From an uncultured Winogradskyella sp. (GTDB lineage: Bacteria > Bacteroidota > Bacteroidia > Flavobacteriales > Flavobacteriaceae): 64,000 bases of DNA. Of this stretch, positions 42,047 through 50,519 are shown one piece after another. The stretch lies in contig NZ_CANMJY010000001.1 of NCBI RefSeq assembly GCF_947498345.1, forward strand, positions 496,001 through 560,000, in the 5' to 3' direction. The position numbers and the translations under genes were made by a program. Numbering within the stretch: the first letter of the stretch is position 1; each line of letters opens with the position of its first letter. A model generated the notes under the pieces. It searched no databases and had not been told where the DNA came from. It saw nothing but the letters and a program-made list of their open reading frames with translations.

Positions 42047-43385
42047 ATTTATCTAGTCGTCTATAAAGTGCAGCTCTAGTAATCCCTAGTTCTTTGGCAG
42101 ATTTTGAGACATTACCTTTATGCTTTTCTAACACTGTTAGAATTGCATTTTTTTCAATATCATCTAGGTTTAAGCTCGTTGTTTCAAGACTTTTAGTAGT
42201 GGTTGAGCGTTCAATAGAAGAGAAGACTAAATCTTCAGGTTTTAAAACATTACCATCTGTCATAATTACTGCGCGCTCTAGTACATATTGAAGTTCCCTA
42301 ACATTGCCAGGGAAGTCATGTTTTTTTAATTTTGAAATAAATCCAGAATCAAAAGAGAATGCATTTTTATTATATTTTTCAGCATAAAGGGATACAAAAT
42401 AATGGGATAATTCAGTAATGTCTGTACCTCTATCTCTTAAAGGTGGAATGGTTATATCTACTGTATTTATTCTATATATTAAATCTTTTCTAAACCGTTT
42501 TTCATTTGCTAAAACTTTTGGATCTTCATTAGTTGCGCAAATCAGCCTAATATCTATAGGTATAGATTCATTTGAACCCAAAGGTGTCACCTGTCTGTTT
42601 TGTAATACAGTTAGTAGCCTTACTTGTTGGCCTAAGGTGATATTGCCAATTTCGTCTAAAAACAATGTACCACCATTGGCGGCTTCAAAACGTCCTTTTC
42701 TATCTTCTCGTGCATCTGTAAAGGCTCCTTTTCTGTAACCGAATAATTCACTTTCAAATAACGAAGATGTTAAAGCGCCAACGTCAACTTTTATAAAAGG
42801 CTTATCTTTTCTATTAGAATTATCGTGAAGCGCTCTTGCAATCAAATCTTTGCCTGTGCCATTTTCACCAAGAATTAAAATATTAGCATCTGTGGGTGCC
42901 ACTTTTTCTAACTTAACAAAGACATCATTCATAGCATCACTACTACCAATAATTTCTACACTGTTGGTATTAAAATTTTCTTTTTGAGAAGTCTTTGTTT
43001 TCTTACTAAGAATAGTAGTAATGGTTTCTATGACTTTTTCATTCTTCCATGGTTTCATTAAAAAATCTGAAGCCCCTTCTTTTAGACCTCTTATGGCCAA
43101 ATCAATATCAGCATAAGCTGTCATTAGAATAATCGAGGTTTCAGAGCTTTGTTTTTGAATTTTATGTAACCAAAAAATCCCTTCATTACCTGTATTGACA
43201 AGCCCATTAAAATTCATATCTAAAATGACTATATCAAAATAAGTTCGCTCAATAAGAGAAGGAATATTATTAGGGTTTTTTTCGGTTACAACGTCCTTAA
43301 CAAGTGGCTTAAGGAGTAAACGTAATGCGTTAAGTACGTCTACGTCATCATCGACAACTAATATGCTAGCATTTTTTAAAACCAT
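42036..43385 (-). CDS. sigma-54-dependent response regulator (NtrC family)
   Basis: A 449-residue activator. An N-terminal receiver has phospho-Asp56 in VILDMNFNG and Lys108 in FLMKPWKN. A central AAA+ domain follows, with Walker A GENGTGKD near residue 176 and Walker B GGTLFLDEIG near 238. The sigma-54 contact loop reads GAFTDA instead of the usual GAFTGA. A C-terminal Fis-type helix-turn-helix closes it (GNVSKSAKELGITRAALYRRL). It sits divergently 194 bp from the adaptor gene, and that gap holds paired sites and a -24-like box. Confidence 0.95.
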   Translation of the reverse strand: MVLKNASILVVDDDVDVLNALRLLLKPLVKDVVTEKNPNNIPSLIERTYFDIVILDMNFNGLVNTGNEGIFWLHKIQKQSSETSIILMTAYADIDLAIRGLKEGASDFLMKPWKNEKVIETITTILSKKTKTSQKENFNTNSVEIIGSSDAMNDVFVKLEKVAPTDANILILGENGTGKDLIARALHDNSNRKDKPFIKVDVGALTSSLFESELFGYRKGAFTDAREDRKGRFEAANGGTLFLDEIGNITLGQQVRLLTVLQNRQVTPLGSNESIPIDIRLICATNEDPKVLANEKRFRKDLIYRINTVDITIPPLRDRGTDITELSHYFVSLYAEKYNKNAFSFDSGFISKLKKHDFPGNVRELQYVLERAVIMTDGNVLKPEDLVFSSIERSTTTKSLETTSLNLDDIEKNAILTVLEKHKGNVSKSAKELGITRAALYRRLDKYEL

Positions 43386-43445
43386 TTATACAATATTACA
43401 ATATATACATTGCTTAAAAAAATTAAATTATTGCTTTTTAAGAGT

Positions 43446-43483
43446 GTACATTTTCGAACATAAAGTGTATCAAAATCGAACAC
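43446..43483 (+). promoter_or_regulatory. upstream activator sites, copy 1
   Basis: Two related sites: TGTACATTTTCGAACA (43445-43460) and TGTATCAAAATCGAACA (43466-43482). The two CGAACA half-sites start at 43455 and 43477, exactly 22 bp (two helical turns) apart. The 29-bp block 43464-43492 is identical to 55446-55474. Probable binding sites of the neighbouring NtrC-type regulator. Confidence 0.65.
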
Positions 43484-43530
43484 TTTTAGTTTTGATTAAA
43501 ATTGTAAAGTATTGATTTATATGCATTTAT

Positions 43531-43554
43531 TTTTTTGGCATCATCTTCACTATA
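43531..43554 (+). promoter_or_regulatory. candidate sigma-54 promoter, copy 1
   Basis: TTGGCATCATCTTCACTATA (43535-43554) has the -24 GG element (TTGGCA). The -12 position reads CAC where GC is usual, so the match is partial. The 24-bp block is identical to 55513-55536, and the distance from the second CGAACA is 58 bp in both copies. It lies 25 bp before the adaptor ATG. Confidence 0.6.
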
Positions 43555-43579
43555 TATTTAATGTCATAAAACATACAAA

Positions 43580-44830
43580 ATGGACGTACCAATTAAAAAG
43601 AAAAAATTCTCAAGTAAAAAATTAGGGCTTATAACGGGTATTTTAGCTTTTATAGCATTGATAGTTTATGTAATTGTTCAAACCTCTGGAGGCTCTAAAT
43701 TGAATGTTGAAAAAGAGCGTATATCCATTTATACAGTAAGCAAAGATGTATTTCAGGAGAATATTCCGGTAAATGGTATTGTACTGCCAATAACAACAAT
43801 TTATTTAGACGCTTTAGAAGGTGGTAGAGTTGAAGAAAAATTTGTCGAAGACGGTGCTATCCTGAAAAAAGGAGAACCCATTTTGCGCTTATCAAACACA
43901 GATTTAGAATTAAGCTTGGTCAATCAAGAAACAGCAGTTTACAATTTACTAACACAAATGCAGATTTCTCAGAATGCTGCACGTCAAAATACAATTAACA
44001 GACAGAATCAATTTACAGACGTTGAGAATAGTTTAATTGAAGCCAAACGTGTTTATGATTTAAACAAGCGCTTGTACGAAAAAGGTGCTATAGGGAGACA
44101 GGATTTTGAATCGTCTAAAAATAATTTCGATTATCAGAAGGAACGCATGAAGCTCGCAGAACAAGTATTATCGGAAGACTCTATTTCATCTAAACTCGAA
44201 ATCAATCAAGCAAGAGATTCTTATGCCAGAACACAAAGTGCTTTGGAGCTAATGCGTAAAAAAGTAGGTGATTTAGTGGTGCGTGCACCAATTGATGGTC
44301 AGTTAACTTCTTTAGATGCTGAGATTGGTCAATCGATCACTAAAGGAACACGCTTGGGACAAGTAGATGTAACAAGCGGTTACAAAGTTAGAGTAGATAT
44401 TGATGAGCATTATATATCAAGAATATACAACGGACAAATAGGGACTTTCAACCTTAATAACAAAACATACACTTTAGTTATTAAAAAGGTATTTACGCAA
44501 GTTGCCAATGGTCGTTTTCAGGTAGATATGAAGTTTGAAGGAGATGTACCTGTAGGGATTAGAAGAGGGCAAAATCTTCAGATACGCGTAGCACTAAGTG
44601 CAGAAAAAGAAGCGCTATTAGTGGCCAAAGGAGGGTTTTTTCAAAAAACAGGTGGTAACTGGATGTTTAAAGTAAGCGATGATGGAAATACAGCTTATAA
44701 AGTAGATGTAAGGTTAGGCAGTCAAAATACAGAATACTACGAAGTTCTTGAAGGCTTAAATCCAGGAGATAAGGTTGTAACATCGAGTTACGATTCTTTT
44801 GGTGATGTTGAAGAACTGATTTTAAAATAG
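43580..44830 (+). CDS. HlyD/MacA-type periplasmic adaptor protein
   Basis: A 416-residue membrane-fusion protein. One N-terminal helix (residues ~18-38) anchors it in the inner membrane. The lipoyl/barrel-sandwich halves lie near 60-105 (YLDALEGGRVEEKFVEDG) and 230-262 (VVRAPIDGQLTSLDAEIGQ), and a coiled-coil hairpin between them (~110-220) would contact TolC. The beta-barrel and membrane-proximal parts follow. In MacAB systems it links an FtsX-type ABC pump to an outer-membrane tube. First gene of the sigma-54-controlled unit, 18 bp before the ATPase. Confidence 0.93.
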   Translation: MDVPIKKKKFSSKKLGLITGILAFIALIVYVIVQTSGGSKLNVEKERISIYTVSKDVFQENIPVNGIVLPITTIYLDALEGGRVEEKFVEDGAILKKGEPILRLSNTDLELSLVNQETAVYNLLTQMQISQNAARQNTINRQNQFTDVENSLIEAKRVYDLNKRLYEKGAIGRQDFESSKNNFDYQKERMKLAEQVLSEDSISSKLEINQARDSYARTQSALELMRKKVGDLVVRAPIDGQLTSLDAEIGQSITKGTRLGQVDVTSGYKVRVDIDEHYISRIYNGQIGTFNLNNKTYTLVIKKVFTQVANGRFQVDMKFEGDVPVGIRRGQNLQIRVALSAEKEALLVAKGGFFQKTGGNWMFKVSDDGNTAYKVDVRLGSQNTEYYEVLEGLNPGDKVVTSSYDSFGDVEELILK

Positions 44831-44848
44831 AATACAATCAATTAAAAA

Positions 44849-45535
44849 ATGAATACAATGATACAGATTACGGATTTAGAGAAGTTTTACAGAACAGAAG
44901 AAGTTCAGACTATTGCACTTAATAAATTGTCTTTTGGTGTAAAAGAAGGGGAGTTCGTAGCCATAATGGGACCTTCTGGTTGTGGTAAATCTACTTTGCT
45001 GAACATCTTAGGGCTTTTAGATGATCCAGATGGTGGAAGCTTTAAGTTTAATGGAGAAGAAGTCGCAGGATACAATGAGCGCAAACGTTCAGAATTACGC
45101 AAGCATAATATTGGTTTTGTCTTTCAGAGTTTTAATCTCATAGATGAACTTACCGTTTTTGAAAATGTAGAATTACCATTAATCTATACAGGTGTAAAAC
45201 CTGCTGAGCGTAAAAAGAAAGTTGAAGCTGTTTTGGAGAAAATGCAAATAATGCATCGAAGAAATCACTTTCCGCAGCAATTGTCTGGAGGACAACAACA
45301 ACGCGTAGCTGTCGCCAGAGCTGTAGTTAATAATCCAAAATTAATCTTAGCAGATGAGCCCACTGGTAATTTAGATAGTGTTAATGGTAATGAAGTAATG
45401 GACCTACTTATTGACCTCAATGAGGCAGGTACTACAATTATTATGGTAACTCATAGCGAGCATGACGCAAAGTATAGTCATCGTATCATTAGAATGTTAG
45501 ACGGACAAAAAGTCACTGAGAATATATTGGCTTAA
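44849..45535 (+). CDS. ABC transporter ATP-binding protein (MacB/LolD type), first
   Basis: A 228-residue ATPase. Walker A GPSGCGKST is at residues 41-49, the Q-loop in FVFQSFNLIDELTV near 90, the signature LSGGQQQRVAVARA near 145, Walker B LILADEPTGN near 165 and the H-loop VTHSEH near 205. It should drive the FtsX-type permeases that follow. An inner ATG at 44858 is an equally good start. A 126-bp gap with a long hairpin separates it from the first permease. Confidence 0.95.
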   Translation: MNTMIQITDLEKFYRTEEVQTIALNKLSFGVKEGEFVAIMGPSGCGKSTLLNILGLLDDPDGGSFKFNGEEVAGYNERKRSELRKHNIGFVFQSFNLIDELTVFENVELPLIYTGVKPAERKKKVEAVLEKMQIMHRRNHFPQQLSGGQQQRVAVARAVVNNPKLILADEPTGNLDSVNGNEVMDLLIDLNEAGTTIIMVTHSEHDAKYSHRIIRMLDGQKVTENILA

Positions 45536-45562
45536 TAAGAATTATCAATCAAAGAGGTGGTA

Positions 45563-45618
45563 AGCACTTCAGTATAAGATCAATCAACCAAAAAACCAAT
45601 CAACTATACTGAAGTGTT
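45563..45618 (+). promoter_or_regulatory. long stem-loop between ATPase and first permease
   Basis: CACTTCAGTATA (45565-45576) and TATACTGAAGTG (45605-45616) pair perfectly, with one more A-U and a G-U pair outside and a 28-nt loop. No T-run follows, so it is not a plain terminator. It could be an RNA processing or stability element, or a partial terminator. Confidence 0.5.
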
Positions 45619-45661
45619 ACAGCCAAATCAATTAAAAAGCGAACAGTAATTCATAGAAATC

Positions 45662-48067
45662 ATGCTTAAAAATTATTTCAAAATAGCGTTTAGGAATCTT
45701 CTAAAAAACAAAGTGTATTCATTTATTAACATATCTGGATTGGCTATTGGAATGGCAGCCACAATTCTTATAGGTCTATGGATATATGATGAACTTAATT
45801 ATGATAGTTATTTTAAAGATAAAGCTACTATAGCTCAGGTTTTTCAGCATGAATCTGCTAATGATAATATAGGTACTGGACCTGCAATACCAAGGCCATT
45901 AGAGTTTGCTATGCGTGAAGAGTTTGGTGATAATTTTAAACATCTTATTATGTCATCTTGGAATTTTACAAGATACATTAGTTATGGTGATAAAAACATT
46001 AATGTTTCTGGTAATTACATGCAAGAAGGAGCTGTGGATATGTTAGAGCTTAATATCATCAAAGGTGATAGAGAAAGCCTTAAAGAGACTAATTCTTTAA
46101 TGCTCTCTGAAGAGACTGCCAAAACTTTATTTGGTTCTGAAGATCCAATAGGTAAAATGGTTAAGATCAATAATGTTAATGCTGCAAAGGTTACAGCGAT
46201 ATACAAGGATTTGCCTGAGAATAACTCTTTTAATGGGTTAAAATATTTAATGCCTTGGAAGTTCTATTTGTCTACAGAAGAATGGGTAAAAAACTCAAAA
46301 AACCATTGGGGAAATAACTCGTTTCAAATGTTTGCTCAAATCAATAATAATACAACAATGGAAGCTGTTACAGCTAAAATTCTTGATATTAAGAAAAGAA
46401 ATTCAGCAGATGAAGCGGAGTTTAATCCTGAAATTTTTCTATTCCCAATGAAGGATTGGTATTTGAGAGGAGACTGGGAAAATGGAGTGCAAACAGGCGG
46501 AAGAATTGAAAATGTCTGGTTATTTGGTGTTATAGGTATATTTATTCTCTTATTAGCTTGTATCAATTTTATCAATTTGAGTACAGCACGTTCTGAAAAA
46601 AGAGCTATAGAAGTTGGTATTCGTAAATCGATTGGATCTCAAAGAGGTCAGCTAATATTTCAATTTTTAACAGAATCATTTCTTATTGTTTGTCTGGCAT
46701 TTATAGTTGCGCTTGGCATTGTTTTAGTGTCTCTAAATGGATTTAATAATTTAGCAAGTAAAGCCATTTTATTTCCTTGGGTCAATAGCTTATTCTGGCT
46801 GTCGGGATTTGTTTTTGTCCTAATAACTGCAATTTTAGCAGGAAGTTATCCAGCGTTGTATTTATCATCTTTTAATCCGGTAGCTGTATTAAAAGGAACG
46901 TTTAAAGCTGGTCGATATTCTTCATTACCTAGAAAAGTATTAGTGGTGGCACAATTTACTATTTCAGTAGCATTAATAATTGGCACTTTGGTCGTTATGG
47001 ATCAGATTCAGTATAGTAAAGATAGACCAACTGGATATGATAAAAATGGTTTGGTACAAATTCCTGTAATGAGTTCTGAATTTGTTGGAAAACAAGACCT
47101 AATGCGCGAACAATTTATTGCATCGGGAGGAGCAACACATATGACAGCTATGAGCAGCCCAACTACTCAAGTTTGGTCTAATAGAAGTGGTTATACTTGG
47201 GATGGTAAACCAGAAGGGTTTCAAGAGGATTTAGCTTATACTTCTGTGCATTACGATTTTATAGAAACCTTGGGATTGAAGCTTGTTGAAGGTCGGGGGT
47301 TTTCAAGAGAATTTGCCACAGATTCTAATGCAGTAATTCTAAACAAAACAGCCGTTAAATATATGGGATTGCAAGATCCGACAGGTAAATATATTCGAGA
47401 TTCGAACAACGATAATCCTAGTCCAGAATCAGCGTTAAAAATAATAGGAGTTATCGATGATATGATTGTTCAATCACCATATGCACCTGTAAAACAAGCT
47501 ATGTATGTGTTTGAAAAATATGGTAATATCTCTTATTATAATTTAAGACTAAATCCACAAAATAGCGTTAGCAAAAATTTAGAATTAATTGAGAATACCT
47601 TTAAAACGAATTTTCCAAATGTGCCATTTGATTATCAGTTTGTAGATGAAGAGTATGGTAAAAAATTTAGATCAGAAGAACATGTAGCAAGTTTAGCTAG
47701 AGTGTTTACAGGCTTAGCTATTTTTATTAGTTGTTTAGGATTATTTGGTTTAGCATCTTTTGTTGCCGAACAACGTACTAAAGAAATAGGTGTTCGTAAA
47801 GTATTAGGTGCGTCAATAAGTCAATTATGGCTGCTACTCTCTAAAGATTTTATCACTTTAGTAACTGTGGCTTTGGTTATAGCTTCGCCTTTAGCATACT
47901 ATGTTATGAGTGGTTGGCTACAGAAGTTTCCCTACCGCACATCATTGGGATGGGATATTTTTATGATTGCATGTATAGGAGCATTAATAATCGCCTTAAT
48001 CACTGTGAGCTTTCAAGCTATTAAAGCAGCAACAGCAAATCCGGTAAAATCCTTGCGTACAGAATAA
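45662..48067 (+). CDS. MacB/FtsX-type ABC permease, paralogue 1
   Basis: An 801-residue permease. TM1 lies near residues 22-42 after the amphipathic start LKNYFKIAFRNLLKNK. A MacB-type periplasmic domain follows, then three helices near 285-415 with the coupling segment SEKRAIEVGIRKSIGS. A helix near 425-445, a second periplasmic domain and three C-terminal helices follow, with the repeat of the coupling motif RTKEIGVRKVLGAS near 705. It ends NPVKSLRTE. The two halves are repeats of one unit. It uses the nearby ATPase in a mechanotransmission pump; lipid, peptide or antibiotic substrates are possible. First of six paralogues. Confidence 0.93.
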   Translation: MLKNYFKIAFRNLLKNKVYSFINISGLAIGMAATILIGLWIYDELNYDSYFKDKATIAQVFQHESANDNIGTGPAIPRPLEFAMREEFGDNFKHLIMSSWNFTRYISYGDKNINVSGNYMQEGAVDMLELNIIKGDRESLKETNSLMLSEETAKTLFGSEDPIGKMVKINNVNAAKVTAIYKDLPENNSFNGLKYLMPWKFYLSTEEWVKNSKNHWGNNSFQMFAQINNNTTMEAVTAKILDIKKRNSADEAEFNPEIFLFPMKDWYLRGDWENGVQTGGRIENVWLFGVIGIFILLLACINFINLSTARSEKRAIEVGIRKSIGSQRGQLIFQFLTESFLIVCLAFIVALGIVLVSLNGFNNLASKAILFPWVNSLFWLSGFVFVLITAILAGSYPALYLSSFNPVAVLKGTFKAGRYSSLPRKVLVVAQFTISVALIIGTLVVMDQIQYSKDRPTGYDKNGLVQIPVMSSEFVGKQDLMREQFIASGGATHMTAMSSPTTQVWSNRSGYTWDGKPEGFQEDLAYTSVHYDFIETLGLKLVEGRGFSREFATDSNAVILNKTAVKYMGLQDPTGKYIRDSNNDNPSPESALKIIGVIDDMIVQSPYAPVKQAMYVFEKYGNISYYNLRLNPQNSVSKNLELIENTFKTNFPNVPFDYQFVDEEYGKKFRSEEHVASLARVFTGLAIFISCLGLFGLASFVAEQRTKEIGVRKVLGASISQLWLLLSKDFITLVTVALVIASPLAYYVMSGWLQKFPYRTSLGWDIFMIACIGALIIALITVSFQAIKAATANPVKSLRTE

Positions 48068-48092
48068 TTATCATCAATCAAAATCAAATATT

Positions 48093-50495
48093 ATGATTAA
48101 GAATTATTTCAAAATAGCAATCAGAAATTTAAAAAAGAATAAGCTTTACACAGGTATAAATATTTTTGGCTTGTCTATTGGTTTATCTGCATGTGTGCTT
48201 ATTTCCTTATATATATCTAGTGAAGTAACCTATGATACATTTCACAAAAATTCTGATAGGATTGTTAGGGCAACCATGGAGTATAAATTGTCTAGTGAGA
48301 TAAATACAGCAGCAGTTACTGGTACTAAAGTTGGCCCAGAGTTAACCAGAAGAATTCCTGGTATTGAAGATTATGTAAGGACATATGTAAGTGCTAGTGC
48401 TGTAAAGTATAATGATAAAATGTTTACAGAAGACCGCATTTTATTTGCCGATCCTTCATTTTTTAAAATGTTTTCATTCAATCTGTTACAAGGTGATACT
48501 TCTAGTGTATTAGATGCCTCAAATAAGATTGTACTTACAGCGTCAATGGCAAAAAAATATTTCGGAACGGATAATCCAATAGGTAAAGTTATAAATGCTT
48601 TTGGTAGAGATTTAGTGGTCTCTGGCGTTTGTATGGATACACCAAAAAACTCACAGATAAAATTCGATTTTGTAACACAATTCCTAAACTTAAACAATAG
48701 CGTTAAGCGAGAACAGTGGTGGTCAGCCAATTGGATTACTTATTTATTGTTGAAAAACTCTGCTAATAAAAATGCTATTGAGAAACAGATCAATGAGTAT
48801 ATGTTAACGGATCTTGTTAAGAAAGAGGCTAGCTTAGATGGTGGTGATTATTTAAAATTTAATCTAGAACCACTCTTAGATGTACACTTAAAGTCTGATT
48901 TGGCAGGTTTTGAACCCAATGGGAATATGACATATATTTATGTCTTTATCATTATTACGGTACTTATATTACTAATTGCTATTGCTAATTACACCAATTT
49001 AGCGACAGCACAATCTACAACAAGGAGTGGTGAAATTGGGGTAAGAAAGGTAATGGGTGCTTCAAAAAAACAAGTCTTTTTTCAATTTATAAGTGAAGCA
49101 ACTATAGTAACAATTATATCTACACTAATAGCATTAGGAATAAGCATTCTGTTAATACCATATTTTAATACAATCACTGGGCAATCTTTTATGAGGTCAG
49201 AACTTGTGCAGCCATTACCATTACTGTTATTATTTATATTCTGTGTTATTGTTAGTACATTGGCAGGTTTGTACCCAGCATTGGTACTTTCTAATGCAAA
49301 AGTAATTTCTATTCTAAAAAAGGGATTTAGTTCAACTAATAGAAATGGCTCATTAAAAAAAGCCTTGATTATAGGGCAATTTGCTGTTTCTGTGTTCCTC
49401 ATTATTTTCACTCTTATTATTGTACAACAGATGAATTACGTGCAGAGCAAAGATTTGGGTTACGATAAAGAACATGTAGTTGTATTACCAATTAGAGGAG
49501 AAATGCTTAATAATTTTCAATCTTTAAGAGAGGCATTTCAGCAGGTTGAAGGTGTAAAATCAGTAACAGCATCTTACGAAACTCCAGAATTTGTTGAATG
49601 GTCCGATGGTATATATACTGTTGATGAAAAAGGCGAGCATGATGTCTCTGTAAATGCTATGCCTGTAGATTTGGATTTTGTAAAGACTATGGGTATGAAA
49701 TTGGTAGCGGGACGTGATTTCATTCAAACAGATTTTGCTTTAATGGATACGGTCACTTCAGGTAATAAAGATTATAGAGAACCCTATTTAATTAATGAAA
49801 CATTGGCAAAACGTATAGGATGGACACCAGATGAAGCCATTGGTAAAACGATTTCAAAGCGTGTAGATGGACCAGTAGTAGGAGTAGTTGAAGATTTTCA
49901 CTTCAGTAGTTTACATGAACCAATAGGACCGTTATTGATTTTTTTAGGTAGAGATTATTCGAGAAACTATATGCTTAGAATTACAAGTGAGAATATACAA
50001 GGTACATTGAATCGCCTCGAAAGCACATGGGCAGAACGTATATCTGCTATCCCATTTGATTATCATTTTTTAGACCAAGATTACGACGCACTTTATGAGT
50101 CAGAGAAACGAAGTTCAATACTTTTTTCTGTAGCTGCGGGTCTATCCGTTCTATTAGCGTGTTTAGGTTTATTTGGCCTGGTAGCTTTTAGTATTGTTCA
50201 GCGCACTAAAGAAATTGGAATACGAAAAGTGCTAGGGGCTAATCTTGGCAATATTATGATGTTGATAAGTAAGAGTTTTTTAATTCTAGTGATTATAGCT
50301 GTTGTCATTGCTTCACCTTTTGCATATTGGGTTTCTATGAATTGGCTTCAAAACTTTACTTATAGAATAGAACCACAGATATACATTTTTATAATAGCTG
50401 GCATCGTTACTGTAACGGTTACACTTGTGACTGTAAGCTATCATTCTTTGAGAGCAGCAATTGCAAATCCTGTGAAATCGTTAAGAACAGAATAA
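48093..50495 (+). CDS. MacB/FtsX-type ABC permease, paralogue 2
   Basis: An 800-residue permease with the same repeated layout: TM1 near residue 20 (YTGINIFGLSIGLSACVLI), first coupling motif TRSGEIGVRKVMGAS near 310, second RTKEIGIRKVLGAN near 702, end NPVKSLRTE. The start MIKNYFKIAIRNLKKNK is shared with other paralogues, and the first 27 bases are identical to those of the gene at 52965. The first periplasmic domain differs strongly in sequence from paralogue 1. It starts 25 bp after that gene. Confidence 0.93.
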   Translation: MIKNYFKIAIRNLKKNKLYTGINIFGLSIGLSACVLISLYISSEVTYDTFHKNSDRIVRATMEYKLSSEINTAAVTGTKVGPELTRRIPGIEDYVRTYVSASAVKYNDKMFTEDRILFADPSFFKMFSFNLLQGDTSSVLDASNKIVLTASMAKKYFGTDNPIGKVINAFGRDLVVSGVCMDTPKNSQIKFDFVTQFLNLNNSVKREQWWSANWITYLLLKNSANKNAIEKQINEYMLTDLVKKEASLDGGDYLKFNLEPLLDVHLKSDLAGFEPNGNMTYIYVFIIITVLILLIAIANYTNLATAQSTTRSGEIGVRKVMGASKKQVFFQFISEATIVTIISTLIALGISILLIPYFNTITGQSFMRSELVQPLPLLLLFIFCVIVSTLAGLYPALVLSNAKVISILKKGFSSTNRNGSLKKALIIGQFAVSVFLIIFTLIIVQQMNYVQSKDLGYDKEHVVVLPIRGEMLNNFQSLREAFQQVEGVKSVTASYETPEFVEWSDGIYTVDEKGEHDVSVNAMPVDLDFVKTMGMKLVAGRDFIQTDFALMDTVTSGNKDYREPYLINETLAKRIGWTPDEAIGKTISKRVDGPVVGVVEDFHFSSLHEPIGPLLIFLGRDYSRNYMLRITSENIQGTLNRLESTWAERISAIPFDYHFLDQDYDALYESEKRSSILFSVAAGLSVLLACLGLFGLVAFSIVQRTKEIGIRKVLGANLGNIMMLISKSFLILVIIAVVIASPFAYWVSMNWLQNFTYRIEPQIYIFIIAGIVTVTVTLVTVSYHSLRAAIANPVKSLRTE

Positions 50496-50519
50496 TTGAA
50501 CATCAAAAACGGATAAGTC

